12,202 nucleotides of DNA from Chytridium lagenaria. Lineage: Eukaryota > Chytridiomycota > Chytridiomycetes > Chytridiales > Chytridiaceae. The notes under the pieces were generated by a model that did not search any database, had not been told where the DNA came from, and was given only the letters and a program-made list of their open reading frames with translations. A program made the translations under genes and the position numbers. The stretch covers positions 1 to 12,202 of the forward strand of contig JAHLKC010000334.1 of the NCBI GenBank assembly GCA_025449115.1, written 5' to 3'. This document shows positions 1 to 6,351 of the stretch, piece after piece. How positions within the stretch are numbered: position 1 is the stretch's first letter; each line of letters begins with the position of its first letter.

Positions 1-416
1 GTCGACGAATCAACATCAAGAGGTCCCGCCCAACCTCCACATATGGTGATGGAGTAGGGAGAGAGGGGTGCGGTGACTGGAGTGGTCGGGAGTAGTGGGG
101 TGAAGAATATAATGAGAGAAAAAAACAAGTGAGAGAGGGTTAACCTATGAATTGGATATGGAGTTATGGTGGTGTTTGAGCAGGGGTGAGTGGTTGTGGG
201 TGGAGGATGGGGTTGATGGGAAGGAGAGGTGGGGAGTGGTGGGTGGTGATGGTTGTTGAAAAAAAGAAAAAAAAGCGAGAGAGGGTTTTAATATGGAGTT
301 AGGATGGAGTTGGACGGTTGGGGGCTGGTGGGAATGGTGAGTTGGGAGGTGGGTTGGTGGTGATGGTTGTTGGTGAATGATCGGAAGGGAGGGTGGTTGG
401 TGGTGGTGGTGGTAGA

Positions 417-446
417 GCAGAGAGGGTTTAAACCCCTCATGCGGCG
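417..446. repeat. Decayed member of the palindrome family with a TTTAAA centre
   Basis: It has the same layout as the 548-576 copy (AGAGGG left, CCCCTCATGCGGC right), but the centre reads TTTAAA instead of TTCGAA. That is what CpG to TpA change on both strands would give. The GAGGG/CCCTC stem is kept. Confidence 0.6.
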
Positions 447-547
447 GTGTAAGGTTTTTGGGTGAAAGAGGGAGGGCTGGTGGTGATGGTGGTGGATGAG
501 GTGGCGGTTGGTGAAGCTGTCGGTAAGGAGGGATTGTGGTCGAAGAG

Positions 548-576
548 CCACAGAGAGGGTTCGAACCCCTCATGCG
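548..576. repeat. TTCGAA-centred palindrome (tRNA T-arm-like)
   Basis: GAGGG, loop TTCGAAC and CCCTC form a perfect 5-bp stem with a 7-base loop matching the tRNA T-arm pattern, with one extra C. The outer bases CCACA and TGCGG can also pair at four of five positions. GGTTCGAACCC is close to the Pol III B-box consensus. No D-arm, anticodon arm or acceptor stem is visible nearby, so it is not a tRNA gene. Confidence 0.65.
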
Positions 577-675
577 GCGATCATAAGTATTGAAAGAGGG
601 AAGGAGGTGCTGGTGTCGGGAGGGATGGTTGGGGAGGTAGTGATCGGGGTGGATTAAAAAAAAGGGGAACGCAGG

Positions 676-704
676 CTGTATATGTGAAAAACTCACATAT
701 ACAG
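676..704. repeat. Perfect 12-bp hairpin at the left edge of the A+T core
   Basis: CTGTATATGTGA (676-687) and TCACATATACAG (693-704) are exact reverse complements separated by the 5-base loop AAAAC. The inner motif CACATATACAG recurs at about 1057-1067 on the far side of the A+T core, so this hairpin marks the boundary of the inverted arrangement. Confidence 0.9.
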
Positions 705-1008
705 AAAAATTTCTTTATTTTTATTTATAATAATTATAATTATTAATTAATTTAAAATAAATATAATTATTATTAATATATTAATATTAATATAAAATAA
801 ATAATAAAAATAATAATAATTATTTATTATTATATTATATTAGTACTATTTAAATAATTACTAATAATTACTAATATAATATAATAATAATTATTATTAT
901 TTAATATTATTATATTATATTAGTAATAATAATAATTATTATAATTAATTATTTATATTAATAATAATTTATTATTTATTTTAAGGTTATTCTTTTTGTA
1001 TCACATTT
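705..1008. repeat. Nearly pure A+T core, internally self-complementary
   Basis: About 300 bases consist almost only of A and T, built from TAATAAT, ATTATT and TTAATA words, with no open frame of note. It is partly palindromic: TTATTATTATATTATATTAG (near 823-842) is complementary to CTAATATAATATAATAATAA (near 872-891) across a short spacer. Such DNA melts easily and can form cruciforms; an origin or spacer role is inference only. Replication slippage and assembly error are also likely here. Confidence 0.8.
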
Positions 1009-1057
1009 AAAAAAAAAAAAGGGCGGTGAAAAAAATTTCACCGCCCTTTTTTTTTTC
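1009..1057. repeat. Strong GC-stem hairpin inside A and T runs at the right edge of the A+T core
   Basis: GGGCGGTGAAA (1021-1031) and TTTCACCGCCC (1036-1046) are exact reverse complements with a four-A loop. The stem extends through an A run upstream (about 1009-1020) and a T run downstream (about 1047-1056), giving a stem of about 21 bp. It resembles a bacterial intrinsic terminator, but nothing around it is bacterial and the pairing is symmetrical on both strands, so I call it a hairpin repeat only. Confidence 0.85.
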
Positions 1058-1108
1058 ACATATACAGAGACTCTTTCCCCCCATTTCCTTTCCATTTTTT
1101 ACAACCGA

Positions 1109-1140
1109 ACGGCATAGAGGGTTCGACCCCCTCATGCCGT
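1109..1140. repeat. Palindrome, ACGGCAT-armed variant
   Basis: ACGGCAT and ATGCCGT are perfect outer arms. GAGGG and CCCTC pair inside around TTCGACC. Compared with the three ACTGCA-armed copies downstream, the third base pair is G-C here and T-A there, a paired change that keeps the stem. Confidence 0.8.
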
Positions 1141-1381
1141 TTTCCTCCCTCTACCCCTCCGACACCGTCACCGCTGCCCCCAACGTAACCCCCCGACCAC
1201 CCATCACCGCCACCACCGACCCTCATCCCCACCACACCCCGAACCTCCACTCTCGACGACTCCACCCCACCATCCACCCCCCCGACCACTCCCCATCTAT
1301 AACATCCACCCACCTCTCACCTACCCCCCGCACCACTCACCGACCCCCCGACCCCTCCAGTTTCCACTCTTCCTCAATCTT

Positions 1382-1413
1382 ACTGCATGAGGGGTTCGAA
1401 CCCTCTCTGCAGT
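1382..1413. repeat. Palindrome, ACTGCA-armed copy 1
   Basis: Outer arms ACTGCA and TGCAGT pair perfectly; inner GGG and CCC flank TTCGAA. A bulge and a small internal loop lie between. The element is identical to the copy at 1534-1565. Confidence 0.8.
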
Positions 1414-1533
1414 TCTTCCTTTTCCACCCCCCCGACCACTCTTCATCAAGAACAACCGCCCACCACTCACCAACCGCCAACACCACTCACCGACCCTCGA
1501 CCCCGCCAGTTTCCACTGTTCTTCTATTATCTT

Positions 1534-1565
1534 ACTGCATGAGGGGTTCGAACCCTCTCTGCAGT
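1534..1565. repeat. Palindrome, ACTGCA-armed copy 2
   Basis: It is the same 32-base element as at 1382-1413, while the surrounding filler differs clearly. The palindrome is therefore better conserved than its context. Confidence 0.8.
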
Positions 1566-1703
1566 TCTTCCCTTTCCACCATCCCATCAACACTTACCAC
1601 CACCGACCACTCACCAACCGCCGCATCACACCGACCCACCAACACCACCACCACCACCCACCACCATTCACCAACCCCCCGACCCCACCCTTTTCCATAA
1701 TCT

Positions 1704-1736
1704 ACTGCATGAGGGGGTTCGAACCCTCTCTGCAGT
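1704..1736. repeat. Palindrome, ACTGCA-armed copy 3 (one extra G)
   Basis: It has the same outer arms and TTCGAA centre as the two copies upstream, with one additional G in the left inner arm. It ends the C-rich arm; T-rich sequence follows. Confidence 0.8.
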
Positions 1737-1740
1737 TTGT

Positions 1741-1807
1741 TGTTTTTTTTATTTTCTCCGTTTAGTTGTGTTTAACATTTTGTTCTTAGTTTTTTTTTTG
1801 GTTCTTA
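1741..1807. other. T-rich spacer without a gene
   Basis: T-rich sequence with no open frame and no clear repeat. It separates the palindrome arm from the 89-bp tandem repeat. Confidence 0.5.
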
Positions 1808-1832
1808 TAGTGACATTTGTCGCTTTAAGAAT

Positions 1833-1889
1833 CAATTAAAAAACAACGATTTTGAGACCGCGGTCTCAGAATCGTTGTTTTTTTAATTG
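1833..1889. repeat. 57-base palindrome centred on CCGCGG (copy 1)
   Basis: The left arm (1833-1860) and right arm (1861-1889) are reverse complements apart from one extra base in the T/A run and one position that would be a G-U pair in RNA. There is no spacer, so the DNA could extrude as a cruciform and a transcript would fold into a ~28-bp stem. Confidence 0.88.
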
Positions 1890-1921
1890 TTTCTTTTAGT
1901 GACATTTGCCACTCTAAGAAG

Positions 1922-1979
1922 CAATTAAAAAAACAGCGATTCTGAGACCGCGGTCTCAGAATCGATGTTTTTTTAATTG
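1922..1979. repeat. 58-base palindrome centred on CCGCGG (copy 2)
   Basis: Arms of 29 bases (1922-1950 and 1951-1979) match with a single mismatch. It differs from copy 1 at a few positions, mostly while keeping pairing; for example the wobble position in copy 1 is a full pair here. Confidence 0.9.
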
Positions 1980-2014
1980 TTTTTTAGAGCGACGTGTCAC
2001 TAACTAATTATACT

Positions 2015-2035
2015 GGAGGGGTTCGAGCCCCCTCC
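2015..2035. repeat. GGAGGGG-TTCGA palindrome
   Basis: GGAGGGG and CCCCCTCC flank TTCGAG. It is related to the TTCGAA family by its core but has different arms, and stands alone in AT-rich sequence. Confidence 0.7.
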
Positions 2036-2065
2036 TTTGTATTACGTTACTCATTGTGTTACGTT

Positions 2066-2212
2066 TTTATTTATTTATTTATTTATTTATTCTTTTTTAT
2101 TTATTTATTTATATATTTATTTTATATTTATTTACTTAATATTTATTTATTTAATTATCATTTATTTACATATTTATTTATTCATTTATTTATATATGAA
2201 TTTATTTTAATA
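2066..2212. repeat. TTTA-rich low-complexity tract
   Basis: Imperfect TTTA units run for about 145 bases, with ATATAT interruptions. The open frame through it is a product of composition (runs of Tyr, Leu, Ile and Phe) and is not a gene. Confidence 0.8.
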
Positions 2213-2217
2213 ACTTA

Positions 2218-2261
2218 GGCGCGTGAAGGCACGCGTCAGCGCGATGCGCGCGCGCCTTCAC
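2218..2261. repeat. GC-rich hairpin in AT-rich surroundings
   Basis: GTGAAGGC (2223-2230) and GCCTTCAC (2254-2261) are exact complements; CGCG words inside can extend the stem. The island is full of GCGC and CGCG and contrasts sharply with the TTTA tract before it and the AT-rich DNA after it. Confidence 0.75.
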
Positions 2262-2555
2262 ATTTTATTATTTCCTTAATCATCTTTATGTTTATATATT
2301 AATTGTATGTATAGACATGTTAAAATAAAAAATGCGTTCACTTTTTTGTAATGTAGATATCTATTCTTTCCTTGACGCTTTATTTTGTAAATACATTTGC
2401 AGACTCTTTCATATCTTTTGCCTTAACTGTTTCTTAACTAGTCGTTTAGGGTTCGGGTGGTTTGTCTGTTCTTACGTGCGTTTCAACTTTTCATGATTTT
2501 TTCTTTCGTTCTTTAAACGCTCGTCCATTTTATTGCGGTTTACATATGAAAAATT
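2262..2555. other. AT-rich unique stretch, nothing recognised
   Basis: No gene, repeat copy or hairpin stands out. A short TTTAGGGTTCGGG at about 2444-2456 resembles a single telomere-like unit, but one unit is not significant. Confidence 0.4.
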
Positions 2556-2616
2556 ACCTAACCTTCTAACCCACAGGCCCTTATAACCCTCCAACCATAA
2601 TGCCCGTATAAACCTT
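2556..2616. repeat. Degenerate telomere-like tract and left border of the array
   Basis: CCTAACC, TCTAACCC and TATAACCCT words run through 2557-2590, like decayed CCCTAA repeats. They are followed by ATGCCCGTATAA (about 2600-2611), the same words that open a block just after an intact CCCTAACCCTAA at 9129. The 0.8-kb block sequence then starts abruptly with TCCCGCATTTATG. The border therefore looks like an internally deleted version of the internal CCCTAA-to-block junction. Confidence 0.5.
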
Positions 2617-3134
2617 CCCGCATTTATGTATACCATCCCGATTCCTAAGTACTCTGGCACGCGGGGAGGGGTGGACCTTAATAGAGTCACTTTGTACCAC
2701 CCTATTCTGAGTGGTGCATATCGTTTCTGGTATCGATATCTATGCTTGTGCAAAGTATCAGCAAATTCTGACCATTTGTTTCCATGTTATACAGACTTAA
2801 AGTTTGAAATCTCCCGATTTTATCGGAAAATCCGCCAATCATATAGTAAACATAAATTGCATGCTACCCATTTGAGTCATACAATATATATTTGACACTG
2901 TTTCTGACATCTCTGCAAACTTTGAGCAAGATCTGACCATTAGATCTTGCCGCAGGACAGCGACAAGTCCACTAATTATTACTTAAGAAAATTTGAAACT
3001 TCTGACGCTTGTACGTCGCTCAATTTTGACAATTTGATTGAGGGTTAAACCGGTTTCGAGATCGTCGCAACAAGGGCTACATTTCATATTAAGTCAAGTC
3101 ACACAAAAAAATCGATAACCCTGTGGGGACCCCC
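2617..3134 (+). repeat. Leader block upstream of gene copy 1 (5'-truncated 0.8-kb block)
   Basis: This 518-base segment matches the right-hand part of the 0.8-kb block and runs without interruption into the gene. Unlike the equivalent segments before copies 2 and 3, it continues about 135 bases further left, so those two are shorter truncations. It includes the conserved hairpin at 2926-2950, a palindromic AAACCGGTTT near 3050, and the block's end motif GTGGGGACCCCCATG. The gene frame has a stop at 3090, so the leader is not simply coding in this frame. No clear TATA box is seen. Confidence 0.75.
2926..2950. repeat. Conserved 9-bp hairpin within the block
   Basis: GCAAGATCT (2926-2934) and AGATCTTGC (2942-2950) pair perfectly around the loop GACCATT. 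It recurs in every block copy long enough to contain it (for example 5194-5218), while nearby positions vary. Its loop lies in the CTGACCATT word that repeats in the older monomers. Confidence 0.7.
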
Positions 3135-4461
3135 ATGTACCCGAAGGCCTACAACAGGCAGATATCTGTGAAGAGAGCAGCAAACAACAGAGCCCTCAAG
3201 AGGGTAGAGACAGCCTTATTCAACATCACCTCCTACCTTCGTGGCAACCAGGACAAGATTTCTGGCATCAGGGTAGAGATACGGTACGGTGGGGGCAGCC
3301 TGAGTGATTGTGTTGCTGGTGCCAATAGGATCAGGATCTGGTCCATGCAAGATTTGTCTTTTCTTGGCTTTGAGTTTCATCATATCCCGACTGATGCATA
3401 CATTCAAGATATCACCATGGCCTTGCAGAGCTCTACAGCGCAGCAGCTTTTCAATGGAAGAAACCATGAAGAACCATCAGAACGAAAGCAGCAAATGTTG
3501 AAGGCTCTCATTAACAATTTTGGGTGGAATGACAATGACACTCTGAGTACCAGGAGACGATTTCAGCAATTCACTGAGAGGCACTTTGGCTCCACAGAGT
3601 TTCTTCCTGGAGATGTCATTCCAATGGATCAGGAGTTCCCTGCTGGGGAAGATGGAGATATTTGCAGGCAGGCTAAGGACTTGGAGTTGGATGCAGTAAA
3701 GACACTAGTACTAAGATACAAGTCGCGTTTCAGATGCAGGGATTGTGGTGGAAAGCTTCATAGTGTTGGATGTAAGATCTCCTGCCATTCTCTCCATTTT
3801 CTATTTTTTGATCTGTATTAATCCTTCTTTTTGAACAGCTGAAAGGCAGTTGAGATTTAGGTGTGCAAACAGGTCAACATGCGCAAGGCCCAACTATGCC
3901 CTCAAGAGGATTGTGGATGAGCTCTTAGAAGACACTGCCTTTGCATCTTTGCGTCAGCCACTTCAAGGACATTCACCTTCACTTTCACCTTCACCTCAAG
4001 AACATTCACCTTCACCTCCACCCATGCCTCGCAGATCACATCAACTTCAACCACCACCATCACCCCATCACCTTAATCACCATCCACCCCAATCTAGTCC
4101 AACCAATTCAGTTCATCATCCATTACCTCCACAACGATCTCATTCTCCACCCAGGGCAACCATCCATGATTCTACCATCTATGTGGTGGATGACAGTGAC
4201 AATGTAGATATGGATGTGCAAGGTCATGATTCCGATTCCGACTTGAGTGTGGTTGTTGGCCCTCCCATGAAAACATTTGGGAAACAGTTTGGTGGTCATA
4301 GCCATCCTGCTACCCAGATAGTGCTTATTGACGATTCTGATTCAGACCACTTGAGTGATATTGCAGGCCCATCCTTTGAGCTTGTTGGTGAAGGTAATGC
4401 AACTACAACCAAACCAGGTACCCGCATTAGAGGTTTCAGGGGACGGTTTGGACACAAATAG
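3135..4461 (+). CDS. Two-exon gene of unknown function, copy 1 (intact): zinc-ribbon-like motif and tandem SUMO-interaction motifs
   Basis: Exons are 3135-3771 and 3839-4461; joined they give 420 codons, 419 residues plus TAG. I do not recognise the family. The basic N-terminus (KRAANNRALKR, 13-23) is followed by a region that looks beta-rich (42-82), then a charged helical stretch (115-150). A zinc-ribbon-like motif C201-X2-C204-X16-C221-X5-C227 spans the splice point at Ser213. Residues 257-316 are rich in Pro, Ser, His and Gln and look disordered. Then come IYVV plus DDSD (326-333) and IVLI plus DDSDSD (373-382), typical of SUMO-interaction motifs followed by acidic or phosphorylatable residues; the C-terminus is basic (RGFRGRFGHK). 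This suggests a nuclear, SUMO-binding protein, but that is inference. ATG 3135 is the first in frame after a stop at 3090; its context (C at -3, T at +4) is weak. An upstream exon cannot be excluded. Confidence 0.75.
3772..3838 (+). other. 67-bp GT-AG intron in gene copy 1
   Basis: GTAAG at the donor and a pyrimidine-rich tract before TTGAACAG at the acceptor; TATTAAT about 20 bases upstream of the acceptor could be the branch site. Removing it joins the two long frames through Ser213 with no stop and restores the four-cysteine motif. The same intron is present at 7368-7434 (67 bp) and 10970-11033 (64 bp), so the repeated copies are genomic and not retrocopies of a spliced mRNA. Confidence 0.88.
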
Positions 4462-4493
4462 TCAGCACAACTTATGTCATAACTTTTAAAATT

Positions 4494-4499
4494 AATAAA
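4494..4499 (+). promoter_or_regulatory. Polyadenylation signal AATAAA, gene copy 1
   Basis: AATAAA lies about 33 bases after the TAG stop. It is kept at the same place in copies 2 and 3. It supports a short 3' UTR and Pol II transcription. Confidence 0.6.
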
Positions 4500-5420
4500 C
4501 TTTATAAAATCCATTCTATCTTAGGTCTTGACTTGATCTGTTCAATATTGAAACCCGTTTACAGAGAACACTTTCACTCCATAAGGGAGATACATAATAC
4601 CCACACCTTGTACCACACCAATCTGATACCAGTGTATTCTTCTCAATATCGAAAATCTATACGTTTGCTGAGTTTCACAAACATCTGACCACCCAATCTA
4701 ACTCAATATGCCCAATAGGTTTCCGTTTACTAAGTCACTTGCACTCGGGAAGGGAGTACCTTAATACAGTCTACTTGTTCACCCCTCTGAGACTTGCATA
4801 TTGTTAGGTGATCCCAATATCTATATGTGTGCAAAGTATCACAAAGTTTCTGACCATTCATTCTCACTCAAAATCACCTCAACATTCCCGCAATTATGTA
4901 TACCATCCCCGATCCTAAGTACTCTGCACGCGGGGAGGGTGGACTTAATAGAGTCACTTTGTACCACCCTATTCTGAGCAATGCATATCGTTCCTGGTAT
5001 CGATATTTATGCTTGTGCAAAGTATCAGCAAATTCTGACCATTTGTTTCCATGTTATACAGACTTAAAGTTTGAAATCTCCCGATTTTTTCGGAAAATCC
5101 GCCAATCATATAGTAAACATAAATTCCATGCTACCCATTTGAGTCATACAATATATTTTTGACACTGTTTCTGGACATCTCTTCAAAAATTGAGCAAGAT
5201 CTGACCATTAGATCTTGCCGCAGGACAGCGACAAGTCTACTAATTATTACTTAAGAAAATTTAAAAACTTCCGACGCTTGTACGTCGCTCAATTTTGACA
5301 ATTTGATTGAGGGTTAAACCGGTTTCGAGATCGGTCGCAACCAGGGCTACATTTCATATTAAGTCAAGTCACAAAAAAAAATCGATAACCCTGTGGGGAC
5401 CCCATGTACCCTAACCCTAA
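4500..5420 (+). repeat. Block A, unit 1: 3' flank plus full-length 0.8-kb block ending in CCCTAACCCTAA
   Basis: The part shared with block C starts near 4613 and runs about 808 bases to the CCCTAACCCTAA at 5409-5420. It contains diverged monomers aligned by CTGACC at 4685, 4850, 5035 and 5201, about 165-185 bases apart. Open frames in it are short, cross the monomers at random and are not kept between copies, so I see no gene here. Confidence 0.8.
5409..5420 (-). repeat. Interstitial telomere-like tract (two TTAGGG units on the minus strand)
   Basis: CCCTAACCCTAA sits exactly at the join of blocks A and B. Equivalent tracts lie at 5526-5537, 6340-6351 (variant), 9001-9012, 9117-9128 and 9942-9953 (variant). 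Two units alone are weak evidence, but exact placement at every such block junction is strong. Confidence 0.75.
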
Positions 5421-5537
5421 GATGGAGGGTTAAACCGGTTTCGAGATCTTTCGCAACAAGGGCTACATTTCATATTAAGTCAAGTCACACAAAAAAATCG
5501 ATAACCCTGTGGGGACCCCCATGTACCCTAACCCTAA
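5421..5537 (+). repeat. Block B, unit 1: 117-base 5'-truncated block
   Basis: It starts at GATGGAGGGTTAAACC, corresponding to GATTGAGGGTTAAACC in full blocks, directly after CCCTAACCCTAA. It repeats only the last part of the block and itself ends in CCCTAACCCTAA (5526-5537). Confidence 0.85.
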
Positions 5538-6351
5538 ATGCCGTATAACGTTAACACCCCAATCTGATACCAGTGTAATCTTCTCAATATTGAAATCTAT
5601 ACTTTTGCTGAGTTTCACACACATCTGACCACCCAATCTAACTCAATTTGCCCAATAGGTTTCCGTTTACTAAGTCACATGCACTCGGGAAGTGAGTACC
5701 TTAATACAGTCCACTTGTATCACCCCAATCTGAGACTTGCATATTGGATTAATATCTATATGTGTGCAAAGTATCACAAAGTTCTGACCATTCATTCTCA
5801 CTCAAAATCACCTCAACATTCCCGCATTTATGTATACCATCCCGATTCCTAAGTACTCTGGCACGCGGGAGGGTGGACCTTAATAGAGTCACTTTGTACC
5901 ACACTATTCTGAGTAGTGCATATCGTTTTTGGTATCGATATCTATGCTTGTGCAAAGTATCAGCAAATTCTGACCATTTGTTTCCATGTTATACAGACTT
6001 AAAGTTTGAAATTCCCGATTTTGACGGAAAATCCGCCAAACATATAGTAAACATAAATTCCATGATACCCATTTGAGTCATACAATATACATTTGACACT
6101 GTTTCTGACATCTCTGCAAAATTTGAGCAAGATCTGACCATTAGATCTTGCCGCAGGAGGCGACAAGTCTACTAATTATTACTTAAGAAAATTTGAAACT
6201 TCCGACGCTTGTACGTCGCTCAATTTTGACAATTTGATTGAGGGTTAAACCGGTTTCGAGATCGTCGCAAGAAGGGCTACATTTCATATTAAGTCAAGTC
6301 ACACAAAAAAATCGATAACCCTGTGGGGACCCCCATGTACCTTAACCCTAA
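5538..6351 (+). repeat. Block C, unit 1: nearly full-length block ending in a CCTTAACCCTAA variant
   Basis: It opens with ATGCCGTATAACGTTAACACC, not found in block A, then joins the shared block at CCAATCTGATACC. It ends at 6351 with CCTTAACCCTAA, one base different from the other tracts. Blocks A and C differ by many substitutions, so they are older duplicates than the 3.6-kb unit. Confidence 0.82.

Larger units (their letters stand above)
1..675. repeat. G-rich left arm of a diverged inverted repeat, with four spaced TTCGAA-type palindromes
   Basis: No credible gene is seen. The plus strand is rich in GGTGG, GATGG and GTTGG. A motif beginning GAGAGAGGGTT recurs at about 131, 278, 419 and 551, roughly every 135-145 bases, so the arm is a diverged tandem repeat. 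The last two copies are near-palindromes at 417-446 and 548-576, with arms GAGGG and CCCTC around TTTAAA or TTCGAA. The first two are decayed: one has GGTTAACC, the other GGTTTTAA. Read on the minus strand, this arm resembles 1058-1740: the same palindrome family, the same CCACC-rich filler, and a shared CACATATACAG next to the core. The window begins with GTCGAC, a SalI site, which may mark a cloned end or be chance. Confidence 0.7.
1058..1740. repeat. C-rich right arm of the inverted repeat, with four TTCGA-centred palindromes
   Basis: The plus strand is rich in CCACC, CCGAC and CACTCACC, the complement in character of the left arm. It begins with CACATATACAG, shared with the hairpin at 676-704. 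Palindromes at 1109-1140, 1382-1413, 1534-1565 and 1704-1736 are embedded in it, the last three about 150-170 bases apart. The sequence CGACCACTC..ATCA..ACC recurs before palindromes, so the filler is repeated too. A long open frame crosses the arm, but C-rich triplet-like DNA lacks stops by composition, it has no ATG start, and I do not accept it as a gene. Confidence 0.7.
1808..1996. repeat. Two tandem ~89-bp repeats, each with a ~57-bp palindrome
   Basis: TAGTGACATTTG starts at 1808 and again at 1897; a third, diverged TAGAGCGACGTGTCAC starts at 1985. Between them are two near-perfect palindromes (1833-1889 and 1922-1979) with the shared centre GAGACCGCGGTCTC. The short linkers (AGTGAC..GTCGCT, AGTG..CACT, AGCGAC..GTCACT) can also form small stems. 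No open frame is present. Origin unknown; the form fits a small mobile or amplified hairpin element. Confidence 0.85.

Noticed and set aside
1009..1057. Rho-independent terminator
   Set aside because: The stem plus T run fits by shape, but the window is eukaryotic, no gene ends here, and the A and T runs make it symmetrical on both strands.
1026..1700. 224-residue open frame on the plus strand, rich in Pro, Thr and His
   Set aside because: It starts with GTG, is low-complexity, runs through hairpins, and is open because C-rich DNA has few stops. The matching minus-strand frame in the left arm (145-696) has the same explanation and also lacks an ATG start; their shared SHIQ is just CACATATACAG translated.
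417..1736. tRNA genes at the TTCGAA palindromes
   Set aside because: Only a T-arm-like stem is present. No D-arm, anticodon arm or acceptor stem could be placed around any copy.
1382..1736. CRISPR array (regularly spaced identical palindromic repeats)
   Set aside because: Only three close copies, spacing ~150-170 bases, repetitive spacers, and a eukaryotic setting.
1994..2218. 74-residue membrane-like protein (Tyr/Leu/Phe/Ile-rich)
   Set aside because: It is a direct translation of the TTTA repeat tract.
2626..2895. 89-residue open frame in the leader block, with versions at 4896, 5762, 8534 and 9359
   Set aside because: Lengths, starts and ends differ among block copies, indels break the frame freely, and it crosses satellite monomers.
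3216..3467. Minus-strand and other-frame open frames over exon 1 and exon 2
   Set aside because: They are shadows of the plus-strand gene, which has an intron, a poly(A) signal, and domain-like content.
5409..5420. A true chromosome end
   Set aside because: The tract has only two units and unrelated-length block sequence continues on both sides, so it is interstitial.
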